Source: Pseudomonas sp. GM78
Lineage (GTDB): Bacteria; Pseudomonadota; Gammaproteobacteria; Pseudomonadales; Pseudomonadaceae
NCBI RefSeq assembly: GCF_000282475.1
Contig: NZ_AKJF01000019.1
Span: 1 to 44,915, forward strand
Reading direction: 5' to 3'
DNA: 44,915 bases
Shown here in pieces: positions 35,014 to 43,687 of the stretch. The notes below the pieces were generated by a model. The model saw only the letters and a list, made by a program, of their open reading frames with translations. It made no database searches and had not been told where the DNA came from. Position 1 is the first letter of the stretch; each line of letters starts with the position of its first letter. The position numbers and the translations under genes are program-made.

Positions 35014-35331
35014 GTGGTCAATGTCGAACAATTGAAGAACAGCGTTAACCGCATGTCGGTGGATGTGGTACGTGAAGCCGTCGCCGAATTGCGCTTGGAC
35101 GGCTTAGTGACGGAAGGCAAAACGCCCTTCAACAAGCTGCATTTCAATACCTGTTTTGCTGAAATCGAAGCCTTGTTTCAGCGCGCAGGCTATCACCGGC
35201 AGCTGGATGTCGTGGGTTATCAGGGTTTGCTGTACGCATTGTATGACCCGGGTCGCTGGGAGGCGGTCGACGTGCTGCGCTGGCTCAAGGAGTACACCGA
35301 GGCCGCCGGGCGCGCACAGATACCGGCTTGA
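35014..35331 (+). CDS. Hypothetical protein, probably LexA-regulated (105 aa)
   Basis: This 105-residue soluble protein has a helical N-terminal half (LKNSVNRMSVDVVREAVAEL) and an aromatic middle (FNTCFAEIEALFQRAGYHRQ). The start GTG 35014 is used because AGAGGG lies 7 bases before it; GTG 34999 would add five residues. I recognise no domain. The first 45 residues resemble a small winged-helix pattern only loosely. A LexA box sits upstream, so a role in the DNA-damage response is suggested by regulation, not by sequence. The next gene starts about 70 bp downstream. Confidence 0.75.
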   Translation: MVNVEQLKNSVNRMSVDVVREAVAELRLDGLVTEGKTPFNKLHFNTCFAEIEALFQRAGYHRQLDVVGYQGLLYALYDPGRWEAVDVLRWLKEYTEAAGRAQIPA

Positions 35332-35402
35332 GGATTCTGCGCTAGGTTCGTTTGCGCCGCTGTTGGATAATGCCGCCCTGCATTCAAGGTAAGAGCTTTT
35401 GT

Positions 35403-36293
35403 ATGTCCACTTCATCATTTTCTGCTGCACACAGCCAGGCCAGCACGCTGTACTTGCCGCCCGGCCCGTGGCAGACCGTTTTCGATTGCCTGTGCGAGCA
35501 CTTCAGCGCCATCGGTCGTGAACAGTGGCTGGACAGAATTGCTCGCGGCCGCGTGCTCGATGGGCAGGGCGCACCGATTGCCTTGGACCTGCCTTACAAG
35601 GAAGGCCTGCGGATTCACTATTTTCGCGAAGTGCCGGACGAAAAAGCGATCCCGGTGGTCGAGTCGATCCTCTACGCGGACGAGCATCTGGTCGTGGCGG
35701 ACAAACCACATTTCCTGCCCGTGACCCCGGCGGGTGAATACGTCGAACAGACCTTGTTGCGCCGCCTTATCCGTCGCCTGGATAACCCGCATCTGGTGCC
35801 CTTGCATCGCATCGACCGGCATACGGCGGGGCTTGTGCTGTTCTCCGCCAACCCGCAAAGCCGCTCGGCGTATCAGTCGTTGTTTCCAACGCGGCAAATC
35901 GAAAAGCGCTACGAGGCCATTGCCCGGGCGTTGCCTGAGCTGACTTTCCCGTTGGTGCACAAGAGCCGGCTCATCGATGGCGAGCCTTTCTTCCGCATGC
36001 AGGAAGGTCCGGGCGCGAGCAATACCGAGACGGCTGTCGAAGTCAGGGAAAAAAACGGTGATCTTTGGCGTTATGGGCTTTATCCGGTAACGGGCAAGAA
36101 GCATCAGTTGCGGGTGCATATGACAGCCCTGGGCGCCAGTATCTGCAACGACCCGTTTTATCCTCGGGTGCTCAAGGACGTGGAAGATGACTACTCCAAC
36201 CCGCTGAAATTGCTGGCCCAGGGGCTGAAGTTTGTAGACCCGGTCACCGGCGAGAACAGGGAATTCGAGAGCGCAATCACGCTGCAATGGTGA
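35403..36293 (+). CDS. RluA-family pseudouridine synthase
   Basis: A 296-residue enzyme that converts uridine to pseudouridine in RNA. The catalytic segment VPLHRIDRHTAGLVLFS has the conserved Asp in the RIDR motif. KPHFLPVTP and TGKKHQLRVHM are also typical. An N-terminal S4-like part (about residues 30-65, WLDRIARGRVL) may bind RNA. The target, rRNA or tRNA, cannot be decided from sequence. ATG 35403 is used. Confidence 0.9.
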   Translation: MSTSSFSAAHSQASTLYLPPGPWQTVFDCLCEHFSAIGREQWLDRIARGRVLDGQGAPIALDLPYKEGLRIHYFREVPDEKAIPVVESILYADEHLVVADKPHFLPVTPAGEYVEQTLLRRLIRRLDNPHLVPLHRIDRHTAGLVLFSANPQSRSAYQSLFPTRQIEKRYEAIARALPELTFPLVHKSRLIDGEPFFRMQEGPGASNTETAVEVREKNGDLWRYGLYPVTGKKHQLRVHMTALGASICNDPFYPRVLKDVEDDYSNPLKLLAQGLKFVDPVTGENREFESAITLQW

Positions 36294-36431
36294 GCAAGGG
36301 ATTCAATAAAATCGAATTTATGCGCAGGTCTGGAGTCTTTTGATCAGGCGCCACGCCTGTGGCGTTCTATGAACTCGGTACAGCCACAACGTTTTTCGGC
36401 GTCCCGAGACCTCCCATGCAAGGAGATTTTC

Positions 36432-36710
36432 ATGAAACGCACCGTTTTCGCTGGAATGTTGATTTGCACCGCCCTGTTGGCCTCTCCCGTATTTGCCGCG
36501 GACAACGACCTGTGCACTATCAAGCTGCAGGAACTCAAGGACAAAATCACCAGCCTGCCTGCCACGTCTGAAAACACCACCATGGAAATCAAGCGGATGC
36601 AGGCCAGCGCTGAAGCGGCCCGGGCTGCCAAAGATGACAGGAAATGCATCACCGAAGCCACGCAGGCGCTGGCAAGGGTGGATAAACTGAACAATGAGCC
36701 GAACCCGTAG
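36432..36710 (+). CDS. Small exported protein (92 aa)
   Basis: A 92-residue protein with a clear signal peptide (about residues 1-22, ending VFA|A) and a helical mature part with two Cys (DNDLCTIKLQELKDK, then KDDRKCITEATQAL) that may form one disulfide. It loosely resembles DUF1090-type periplasmic proteins. A strong AAGGAGA site precedes the ATG. A bidirectional terminator follows. Function unknown. Confidence 0.75.
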   Translation: MKRTVFAGMLICTALLASPVFAADNDLCTIKLQELKDKITSLPATSENTTMEIKRMQASAEAARAAKDDRKCITEATQALARVDKLNNEPNP

Positions 36711-36738
36711 CCCCGGGTTTTTCAGATGCAAACAAAAA

Positions 36739-36758
36739 TGCCCCGACACGTCGGGGCA
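36739..36758. terminator. Bidirectional intrinsic terminator
   Basis: TGCCCCGA-CACG-TCGGGGCA forms an 8-bp perfect stem with A-runs before and T-runs after. It serves the small exported protein on the plus strand and the lipoprotein gene on the minus strand. Confidence 0.9.
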
Positions 36759-36788
36759 TTTTCATGTATCCGGTAGTTGCCGCGAAGA

Positions 36789-37010
36789 TTACAACTCTTT
36801 GACGGTACGAACCTGATCCTTGTTGATGCGGGTCTGCTTGCCATCCAGCTGTTCGAATTCGTAGAAGCCCGAATCCTTGTCGTAGTTTGGCGTGTCGACG
36901 GCCTGGATTTCGCGACCGTCATTCAAGGTGATCACGGTAGGCGATGCGCAACCGGCGAGGGTAGCGAGGCCCAGTGCAAGCATGAAAGTGGCCAGGGTCC
37001 GTTGAGTCAT
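36789..37010 (-). CDS. YgdI/YgdR-type lipoprotein (DUF903)
   Basis: A 73-residue lipoprotein. The signal peptide ends in the lipobox LAG|C (LATLAGCASPTVITL), and the mature part holds the SH3-like DUF903 fold (LNDGREIQAVDTPNYD, then ARG-free end NKDQVRTVKEL). Location is the outer or inner membrane facing the periplasm. ATG 37010 is chosen since it starts the signal peptide. Function of the family is unknown. Confidence 0.88.
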   Translation of the reverse strand: MTQRTLATFMLALGLATLAGCASPTVITLNDGREIQAVDTPNYDKDSGFYEFEQLDGKQTRINKDQVRTVKEL

Positions 37011-37085
37011 GGAAGTGTCTCCGTAAATGAATTCTTTTGGTTGCTGGGATTGAGACGTAAACAGCGCGTGCAAGTTCCTTGGTAC

Positions 37086-37688
37086 TCAGTCTGACACAGC
37101 GTCCGGCGTGCTTAACAGTTCCGGCGTGTTGAGGTTCGCCAGGCGTGGATCGTTGTCGGGGCACTGCAATGCAGTCACGCCCAACTGGCGCATGAGCCGA
37201 CCCGGACTGCGCTCACCCTCCCTCCAGGCGCTTTCGAAATCAGCACGCAGGGCCACGGGAATGATGCACAGTAGAGGTTCCCAGTGGCCGTCATGGCGCA
37301 GCATCAGCGGTTTGTCGGGATGCTCGGCGGCGGCTTCGCGCATGCGGGTGAGCAGTGCGTTGTCGATACGCGGGACATCACAAGGCAAGATTAGCAGGTG
37401 TGTATGCCGAGCAGCCTTCAGACCTGCACGAATACCCGCCAAGGGGCCCGGAAAGTCGCCTTCGTCGTCATGGACCAATTGATCGGCGTAGGGCGCGTAC
37501 TTGTCCAGGTTCCTGTTGCACGAAATGATCAGGTCATCAGTCAGAGGGCGCGTCTTGCGGTGCAAATGCGCAATCAGCGGCTCGCCGTGCCATTCCAGCA
37601 ATCCTTTGTCCCGGCCGCCCATGCGTTGGCCACGGCCGCCTGCCAGGAGCAAAATGGAGCAGGGTGGCAACGCTGGGTTCGAAGTCAT
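37086..37688 (-). CDS. mobA: Molybdenum cofactor guanylyltransferase MobA
   Basis: A 200-residue nucleotidyltransferase that joins GMP to molybdopterin. The signature [19 protein letters not shown] lies at about residues 13-31; [25 protein letters not shown] and LPCDVPRID follow as expected. GGAG lies before the ATG. It is divergent from moaB (82 bp between starts), so the Mo-cofactor genes share one control region. Confidence 0.92.
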   Translation of the reverse strand: MTSNPALPPCSILLLAGGRGQRMGGRDKGLLEWHGEPLIAHLHRKTRPLTDDLIISCNRNLDKYAPYADQLVHDDEGDFPGPLAGIRAGLKAARHTHLLILPCDVPRIDNALLTRMREAAAEHPDKPLMLRHDGHWEPLLCIIPVALRADFESAWREGERSPGRLMRQLGVTALQCPDNDPRLANLNTPELLSTPDAVSD

Positions 37689-37769
37689 GACAGGTCTCCA
37701 TGGGGGCGGCGAAAAATGGGGGCGCTGTGATATAACACCGGGCTGTTTCTCCTACAACTGGACGAGCCT

Positions 37770-38309
37770 ATGAAAGCCAAGGCTGATGTACCTTTCGCGC
37801 CGCTCAACATCGCGGTGCTGACGGTCAGCGATACCCGTACCCTGGAAACCGATACCTCAGGCCAGCTCTTCGTTGACCGCCTGACGGCTGCCGGACACAA
37901 CCTGGCCTGCCGGGTCTTGCTCAAAGATGACCTCTACAAGATTCGCGCGCAAGTTGCCAACTGGATCGCCGACGAAGTCGTACAGGTGGTGCTGATCACT
38001 GGCGGCACCGGCTTCACTGGTCGCGACAGCACACCGGAAGCGGTGAGCTGCCTGCTCGACAAGCAAGTCGATGGTTTTGGTGAATTGTTCCGCCAGATAT
38101 CGGTGGCGGACATCGGCACCTCGACCGTCCAGTCCCGCGCCTTGGCCGGCTTGGCCAACGGCACGCTGGTGTGCTGCCTGCCGGGGTCGACCAATGCCGT
38201 GCGCACAGGTTGGGATGGCATTCTTGGCGAGCAGCTGGATTCGAGGCATCGGCCGTGCAATTTCGTGACTCACCTGAAACAGGCGGCACCCTGTGAATCC
38301 CGCGGGTAA
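37770..38309 (+). CDS. moaB: Molybdenum cofactor biosynthesis protein MoaB
   Basis: A 179-residue MoaB/Mog-fold protein thought to adenylate molybdopterin. NIAVLTVSDTRTLETDTSG and LITGGTGFTGRDSTPEAV are the characteristic motifs. It overlaps moeA by 17 bases, which indicates cotranslation. Confidence 0.92.
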   Translation: MKAKADVPFAPLNIAVLTVSDTRTLETDTSGQLFVDRLTAAGHNLACRVLLKDDLYKIRAQVANWIADEVVQVVLITGGTGFTGRDSTPEAVSCLLDKQVDGFGELFRQISVADIGTSTVQSRALAGLANGTLVCCLPGSTNAVRTGWDGILGEQLDSRHRPCNFVTHLKQAAPCESRG

Positions 38310-39519
38310 GCCGGGCAAGACCGGTACCCTGATGCCGGTCGAGGTGGCCCTGGCACGTTTGCTGGAAATGGCGGACGCCTCACGGATTGTCGAGCGCGAA
38401 CGTTTGCCGTTGGCGCAGGTCCAGGGCCGGGTGCTGGCCGATGATCTGCTGTCGACCCTCGATCTGCCGCCGTGGCCCAATAGCGCGATGGATGGTTATG
38501 CCTTACGCGTGGCCGACTGGAATGCAGAGCCGCTGGTTGTCAGTCAGAAAGTCTTTGCTGGCCAGGCCCCTGTTGCGTTGACGCCGGGCACCTGTGCACG
38601 AATCTTCACCGGGGCTCCTGTGCCACCGGGCGCAGATTGCGTCGAGATGCAGGAGAATGCCGAAGTCCTGGCGGATGGACGTGTACGTTTCACCGAAGCC
38701 CTGGTTCTCGGGCAGAACATTCGTCCGCAAGGCCAGGAAACCACCGTTGGCGAACAGGTCCTGCCGGCGGGCACGCGGTTGGGTCCGATCGAACAAGGCC
38801 TGGCAGCCTCCTTGGGGTGTGCCGAGCTGGAAGTGATTCGCAAGATGCGCGTGGCGGTGCTGTCCACCGGGGATGAACTGATCGAGCCGGGGCAGGTGCT
38901 GGGGCCAGGGCAGATCTACAACAGCAACCGTGTGTTGCTCTGCAGCTGGTTGCAGCGCCTGGGTTGCGAGGTGATAGACGCCGGGATCCTGCCGGATGAC
39001 CTGGCCACTACACGCGCGCGCTTGGGCGAGTTGGGGGATGTCGACCTGATTCTCTCGACCGGTGGCGTATCGGTGGGGGAGGCTGACTTTCTGGGCATCG
39101 CCCTGAGAGAAGAGGGCGAGCTGGCGCTGTGGAAACTCGCGATCAAGCCCGGAAAACCCCTGACTTTCGGGCATTTTCGTGGCGTGCCGGTGATCGGCTT
39201 GCCGGGCAATCCAGCCTCGACCCTGGTGACCTTTGCCTTGCTGGCAAGGCCTTATCTGCTGCGGCGCATGGGTGTCCTCGAGGTGGAGCCACTCAAGATA
39301 CAAGTGCAGGCAGGGTTCGACTGGCCCAAGGCCGGCAACCGGCGCGAGTACCTGCGCGGTCGCCTGGAGAACGGCCGGGCCATCATCTACAGGAATCAGA
39401 GTTCCGGTGTGCTGCGCAGCGCGGCCTGGGCCGATGGACTGGTCGAGGTCATGGAGGAGCGCACGCTGGTACAAGGCGATTGGCTCTACTTCATCCCGCT
39501 GAGCGAAGTGTTGGGCTGA
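38293..39519 (+). CDS. moeA: Molybdopterin molybdenumtransferase MoeA
   Basis: A 408-residue MoeA, which inserts Mo into adenylated molybdopterin. Visible: PWPNSAMDGYALR, GAPVPPGADCV, VLSTGDELIEPG, ILSTGGVSVGEAD and GVPVIGLPGNPAS. The GTG at 38293 is used; ATG 38332 (MPVEVALARLLEM) is an equally reasonable start, closer to the usual N-terminus. An intrinsic terminator follows. Confidence 0.92.
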   Translation: MNPAGKPGKTGTLMPVEVALARLLEMADASRIVERERLPLAQVQGRVLADDLLSTLDLPPWPNSAMDGYALRVADWNAEPLVVSQKVFAGQAPVALTPGTCARIFTGAPVPPGADCVEMQENAEVLADGRVRFTEALVLGQNIRPQGQETTVGEQVLPAGTRLGPIEQGLAASLGCAELEVIRKMRVAVLSTGDELIEPGQVLGPGQIYNSNRVLLCSWLQRLGCEVIDAGILPDDLATTRARLGELGDVDLILSTGGVSVGEADFLGIALREEGELALWKLAIKPGKPLTFGHFRGVPVIGLPGNPASTLVTFALLARPYLLRRMGVLEVEPLKIQVQAGFDWPKAGNRREYLRGRLENGRAIIYRNQSSGVLRSAAWADGLVEVMEERTLVQGDWLYFIPLSEVLG

Positions 39520-39544
39520 GCCTGGCCGCCGCCAGGTTGGCAAG

Positions 39545-39566
39545 CCCGGTCGATCGGCCGGGTTTT
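39545..39566 (+). terminator. Intrinsic terminator of moaB-moeA
   Basis: CCCGG-tcgatcgg-CCGGG followed by TTTT, 25 bp after the moeA stop. Stem of 5 bp with short T-run, so moderate strength. Confidence 0.6.
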
Positions 39567-39580
39567 GCAGCCATGGCGGT

Positions 39581-39892
39581 TCAATGGGCCAGCAGCATTG
39601 ACACGATCTGATCGAAACGGCTGTTGGCGATCCAGCCCATCAGCCCCAGGACAACGGCCGTTCCGCCCGCCGAATAGGCAAGCCTGTACCTGACGGACTT
39701 GATGTCACTGCGAATCTTTTCCAAATCGCTGCGCAGGGTGTCGAGGTGTGTCTCAAGCTCGTTGACGCGAGGTGGCATATCAACTTCTCCGCTGGATTTT
39801 GCATGGCTGACGAGTTCGGCTTGATGATCGGCCCGTTTCATTGCGAGCGGCACCACCGAAATCGCCGGTGACTTGATGTCTTGTAGTTGCAT
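39581..39892 (-). CDS. Small coiled-coil membrane protein (103 aa)
   Basis: A 103-residue protein starting at ATG 39892 (MQLQDIKSPAI). Residues about 42-68 form a coiled coil (NELETHLDTLRSDLEKIRSD) followed by one transmembrane helix (about 74-92, YSAGGTAVVLGLMGWIA). This looks like the tail-anchored, coiled-coil membrane proteins common in pseudomonads. Function unknown; convergent with moeA. Confidence 0.75.
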   Translation of the reverse strand: MQLQDIKSPAISVVPLAMKRADHQAELVSHAKSSGEVDMPPRVNELETHLDTLRSDLEKIRSDIKSVRYRLAYSAGGTAVVLGLMGWIANSRFDQIVSMLLAH

Positions 39893-39989
39893 TGCACGTC
39901 CTTGTGTCTGTCCTGCTGATGACTGAAAACCGCTGACACAAAAGTGTACCAATTGCCATTTCTGGTCAATTGAGCCGATTCCTCACGTT

Positions 39990-40005
39990 TTGTAAGAAAA
40001 ATCTC
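39990..40005 (+). promoter_or_regulatory. TTGTAAGAAA-type motif before the lipid kinase
   Basis: TTGTAAGAAAAATCTC lies about 100 bp upstream of the YegS gene. It resembles the pair of TTGTATAAGAAA repeats upstream of the kinase/regulator pair at 42.65 kb. Confidence 0.35.
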
Positions 40006-40105
40006 CTTATTGGGCTCAGGTGTAAATAATTCAGTTTTTTTCGACTTTTCCGCAGGGTGGCAAGGTCACATGTCCCATACGTCTTCAATCATGGGAGTGA
40101 CAACA

Positions 40106-41023
40106 ATGAGCGAACGCAAGGCGCTGTTGATCTTGCATGGCAAGCAGGCGCTCAACGAAGCGGTTCGGGCCGCCGTCGACAGCAAGCGTGAACAAGGCTG
40201 GGAGCTGGCCGTTCGGTTGACCTGGGAGGCCGGCGATGCGCAGCGGCTGGTGGGCGAAGCGCTGGAGGCAGGGTACCGGCAGATCATCGCCGGTGGCGGC
40301 GATGGCACGCTGCGCGATATTGCCGAAGCCATGGCCGGGCAGTCGCAGCAGGCCAGCCTGGTCCTGATGCCGCTGGGTACCGCCAACGATTTTGCCCGTG
40401 CCGCGGGTGTTCCGCTGGAGCCGGATCAGGCACTGGCGCTGCTGGACGTTGCCCCCAGTGCCATCGACCTCGGTGAAGTCGGGGGGCAGGTGTTCCTGAA
40501 CATGGCCACCGGTGGCTTTGGCAGTCAGGTCACGGCCAATACCTCCGAGGAACTGAAAAAAGTTTTGGGCGGTGCGGCGTATCTGTTCACCGGCTTATCG
40601 CGTTTCAGTGAGTTGCATGCGGCGTATGGCGAGCTGCAGGGACCGGATTTCCACTGGAGTGGTGAGTTGCTGGCCCTGGGGATCGGCAATGGCCGGCAGG
40701 CAGGCGGTGGGCATGTGCTCTGCCCGCAGGCACTGGCTGATGACGGGATGCTCGACATCAGCATACTGCCGGCACCCCAGGAGCTGGTCAGCACTTTGAA
40801 AGACCTGCTGGCCGATGGCTTCGGAATCGATAGCATGTTCGTTCGTGCCCGCCTGCCATGGGTTGAGATCAAAGCCTCGGAGGGCCTTTGCATCAACCTC
40901 GATGGGGAGCCGCTGGAGGGTGACAGCTTGCGATTCTCGGCGCGGCCGGCAGCATTGCGGGTGCATTTGCCCGAGCAGTCACCCTTGTTGAGCGGGACGC
41001 AAGCGGTCAGTCGTCCAGACTGA
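40106..41023 (+). CDS. yegS: YegS-type lipid kinase
   Basis: A 305-residue member of the diacylglycerol-kinase catalytic family. The nucleotide-binding motif is in IIAGGGDGTLRDIA; LMPLGTANDFARAAGVPLEP follows as in YegS. It phosphorylates a lipid, possibly phosphatidylglycerol as in E. coli YegS. ATG 40106 (MSERKALLIL) is used. Its 3' end overlaps the end of the convergent regulator gene by 17 bp. Confidence 0.9.
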   Translation: MSERKALLILHGKQALNEAVRAAVDSKREQGWELAVRLTWEAGDAQRLVGEALEAGYRQIIAGGGDGTLRDIAEAMAGQSQQASLVLMPLGTANDFARAAGVPLEPDQALALLDVAPSAIDLGEVGGQVFLNMATGGFGSQVTANTSEELKKVLGGAAYLFTGLSRFSELHAAYGELQGPDFHWSGELLALGIGNGRQAGGGHVLCPQALADDGMLDISILPAPQELVSTLKDLLADGFGIDSMFVRARLPWVEIKASEGLCINLDGEPLEGDSLRFSARPAALRVHLPEQSPLLSGTQAVSRPD

Positions 41024-41666
41024 TGATCTGCTCTCGCACGGCGAACAATACCAGGCCGGCCACGTCAAAGATCTGCAAGCGCTTCATGACTTGCGAGCGA
41101 TGGGTTTCGACCGTCTTGACGCTCAGGCCCAGGCCGTTGGCGATTTCCCGGGTGGATTTTCCACGCACGATCAGCCGCAGGATTTCCAGCTGGCGAGCTG
41201 TCAGGTTGTGCGAGTCTGCCGGGGCCGCCTGGTTTTTCTGGGTCCGGTTCAATGCCTGGGTGATCACGGTATGGGCGATGGCGGGGCTCAGGTAGCGCTC
41301 ATTGTTACGCAAGGCGTGCAGCGCGTGTTCCAGTTCGGTGGCCGTGGTGTCCTTGAGCAGATACCCATGGGCACCCGATTCCAGGGCCTGCATGATCAGT
41401 GCCGGGTCGGTGTGCATCGACAGGATCAGCACCTTGCTCTGCGGACGGACCCGCTTGAGCCGTTGCAAGGCTTCGAGGCCGCCTGTCTGCTTCATTGAAA
41501 TATCCAGCAGCACGATATCCGGGGACAGTTGCTGGACCATCTCGAGCAACTGCGAGCCATCGTTTGCCTCGCCGATCACTGCATAGCCAGGAAGGTCCAG
41601 CACCAGGGCGCGCACGCCAGCCCTGATCAGCGAGTGGTCATCCACCAGGAGTAAGTTACAAGTCAA
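41007..41666 (-). CDS. LuxR/NarL-family response regulator
   Basis: A 219-residue regulator. The receiver has Asp9/10 (LLLVDDHSLI), acceptor Asp55 (IVLLDISMK) and Lys in YLLKDTTA; the HTH contains LTARQLEILRLIVRGKSTRE and SVKTVETHRSQVM. It starts at TTG 41666, inside the kinase stop (TTGA overlap), with AAGG as ribosome site, so it is tightly coupled to the kinase. Targets unknown; the repeats at 42.65 and 39.99 kb are candidates. Confidence 0.9.
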   Translation of the reverse strand: MTCNLLLVDDHSLIRAGVRALVLDLPGYAVIGEANDGSQLLEMVQQLSPDIVLLDISMKQTGGLEALQRLKRVRPQSKVLILSMHTDPALIMQALESGAHGYLLKDTTATELEHALHALRNNERYLSPAIAHTVITQALNRTQKNQAAPADSHNLTARQLEILRLIVRGKSTREIANGLGLSVKTVETHRSQVMKRLQIFDVAGLVLFAVREQIISLDD

Positions 41667-42556
41667 TGCATAACCTTATTCGTACTGGCCCGTTCGAACG
41701 CACGCGGCGCCCATGGGAAGAGGGCTTCGATTTGAGTGCCTTTGCCTGGCTCGCTGGTCACGGTCAGCGTGCCGCCCAGTTGCTTGATCCGTTCCGACAT
41801 CCCGGCCATTCCGCGCTGTCCTTCACGCCCCGGGTCGGTGGCGGGCGAGAAACCCAGGCCATCGTCACTGATCATCAATGCCAGGCCCTGGGGCAAACGC
41901 TGCAGGCAGACCAGCAGGTTTTGCGCCTGGGCATGGCGCAGCATGTTGGTGACGGCCTCCTGAGTGATACGAAAGGCCGCCACTGCCATTTCTTCCGGGA
42001 TCCCGGTCAGCCGTTGATGGCACTCCAGGCTCCAGTGCACGGGGGTGTTGCTCAGGGTCTTGAGCAAATGCGCCCGCAGGCTGGCTTCCAGCCCAAGGCT
42101 GGCCAGTTGCCGGGGATTGAGGATGGCCGAAACATCGCGAACCTTGGCGAGGGTTTCCTCTAGCGTGTCGCACAGCACCGAGCATTGCCCCTGGAGGTCT
42201 TCGGGCATCCTGCGCTTGAGCCAGTCGCTCTGGAGTTTCGCCGCGGTCAGCAACTGGCCGATGTCGTCGTGCAATTCCCGGCTGAGGCGGTGGCGTTCGT
42301 TTTCCTGGACTTGCAGCAACCGGTCGGCCAGCTCCTGGGGCTGGAATTTGATCGACTTGCGTGACAGGCGGTACTGCACCCAGACGCAGCCCAGAGCAGC
42401 AATCTCGAGCACCAGCAGGCTCAGCGGCAAACGCGTAGACAGGCTGTAGACCAGCAGGCTGCCGAGCGTCGAGCCGATGCACAGCAACAGCGTGAATCTG
42501 CGTGCGTTTTCTCGGGAGGGTGGCCATTTGGCGATTGTCTTGAGGCTGGCGTACAT
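41663..42556 (-). CDS. NarL-type sensor histidine kinase
   Basis: A 297-residue kinase from ATG 42556 (a TTG at 42610 would add 18 residues). Two hydrophobic helices near the start (FTLLLCIGSTLGSLLVYSL, LSLLVLEIAALGCVWV) have almost no loop between them, so no periplasmic sensor is present. HisKA_3 box: ENERHRLSRELHDDIGQLL with the acceptor His. HATPase: ISDDGLGFS, then RGMAGMSERIKQLGG. It forms a pair with the regulator downstream. A signal from within the membrane or cytoplasm is likely. Confidence 0.88.
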   Translation of the reverse strand: MYASLKTIAKWPPSRENARRFTLLLCIGSTLGSLLVYSLSTRLPLSLLVLEIAALGCVWVQYRLSRKSIKFQPQELADRLLQVQENERHRLSRELHDDIGQLLTAAKLQSDWLKRRMPEDLQGQCSVLCDTLEETLAKVRDVSAILNPRQLASLGLEASLRAHLLKTLSNTPVHWSLECHQRLTGIPEEMAVAAFRITQEAVTNMLRHAQAQNLLVCLQRLPQGLALMISDDGLGFSPATDPGREGQRGMAGMSERIKQLGGTLTVTSEPGKGTQIEALFPWAPRAFERASTNKVMH

Positions 42557-42651
42557 AGCGGATGGAGCCAAAGGATGTTCGCTGCGGGCCGATCGGTCAT
42601 GCGCTGACAAATCGATATTTTTTTATTGTCAGCTGCCGACTTCAACGGATT

Positions 42652-42689
42652 TTGTATAAGAAAATCTGTTGTCTTGTATAAGAAATCAG
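42652..42689. repeat. Two direct TTGTATAAGAAA repeats
   Basis: TTGTATAAGAAAATC (42652) and TTGTATAAGAAATCAG (42674) are repeated with a 22-bp period, about two helical turns, roughly 100 bp upstream of the minus-strand kinase gene. This spacing is typical of sites for a dimeric regulator. Confidence 0.6.
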
Positions 42690-43009
42690 ACTTGTAACTT
42701 GTCATCTGAAATCGTTGCCGTTAATTGACGTCAACTAATGGGCGGCATAATACCACTTCGGATACCGTTGGTCGCGCCTGTGATCAATGTTCGGGAGGTC
42801 AGGAAATAACGCGGGAGAAATCGGGATAACGTCGCGCAGCTTGCGATTATTCGGGTCGTTACATACCCGAAAAACCGGGTCAGGCAGGGCGACACTTGTA
42901 CAAGTAATAGTTAATTGTCTCAAGGTGTCGCTGGCAGATATGAAGTATTCAATTGCGACATGAATCTTGTGATGCAGTCGTCCATTCGCAACTGCACATG
43001 CGGGGGAAT
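42690..43009. other. Intergenic region between kinase and Hpt-like gene
   Basis: No supported gene. A 62-residue minus-strand frame (42735-42923) lacks a ribosome site and protein-like pattern. TTCGGGT/ACCCGAA at about 42848-42870 can form a 7-bp hairpin, but without a T-run on either strand. Confidence 0.4.
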
Positions 43010-43480
43010 TTAAGCCTGGCGCTCTGAATAAGAAACGAGTGTGAACGGCCTGGAATTAACCGGGGGACGAAATTGACTCTGGCCGACCTGGAACGCAAAG
43101 GCTTCGATCAAGGTGGCTTGTTCCGTTTCATCGAGGCTGAGCTGACCGGTGTTCTGGTCGATCAGCTCAAGTTGCCAGGCGATCAGCGTGAGGCAGTCCC
43201 TGAGCGCATCCAGGGCCTCGTCGTGCAGTTCCATATGATTCTGGGCGTGATTGAGCAAGCCATGGATGTGTAATGAAAATTCTGACACAGCGGCGAGGGC
43301 CAGCGCATCGGCCTTGCTTGCCAGTTTGAGCAGGGTGCTTAGCATGCAGTCAATGGCGTCCGGGTCATTGCTGATCAATTGCAGATGACTCAGGCATTCC
43401 TCGGTTCTGGCCAGGAGTGTTTCAGCCTCGACGATAAACTCCGGAATACGCTTTGCCCACTCTTTACGATTGTTCGGCAT
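43010..43480 (-). CDS. Hpt-like helical protein next to cheV
   Basis: A 156-residue, almost wholly helical acidic protein from ATG 43480 with a GGAGATAAGC site. The order of helices (FIVEAETLLARTEECLSHLQ, then a second helix pair) recalls CheA P1/Hpt bundles, but the usual HxxKG phospho-site is absent. Candidate His residues lie in SLHIHGLLNHAQN. It is divergent from cheV, so a role as non-phosphorylated partner or decoy in chemotaxis signalling is possible; this is inference. No exact family recognised. Confidence 0.65.
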   Translation of the reverse strand: MPNNRKEWAKRIPEFIVEAETLLARTEECLSHLQLISNDPDAIDCMLSTLLKLASKADALALAAVSEFSLHIHGLLNHAQNHMELHDEALDALRDCLTLIAWQLELIDQNTGQLSLDETEQATLIEAFAFQVGQSQFRPPVNSRPFTLVSYSERQA

Positions 43481-43687
43481 GCTTATCTCCACAACGTCAT
43501 GTCAAATGAGGAGGGTGTCGTGTGTGTCGACGAGGGCAATGTAAACCTGATGTCTTGAGTTCCCGCTCTGGACGGCTCAAGTGCGCGATGAACGCTTGAG
43601 AGGGTGGCTGGCCACCGGTTTTCAATCGCGCGCAAATGCCCGACTCCATTTCATGCAATGAGAATGGCGTCACATTAATGGCTATTG

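Noticed and set aside
42735-42923. 62-codon minus-strand frame between the kinase and the Hpt-like gene
   Set aside because: No ribosome site and no structural pattern.
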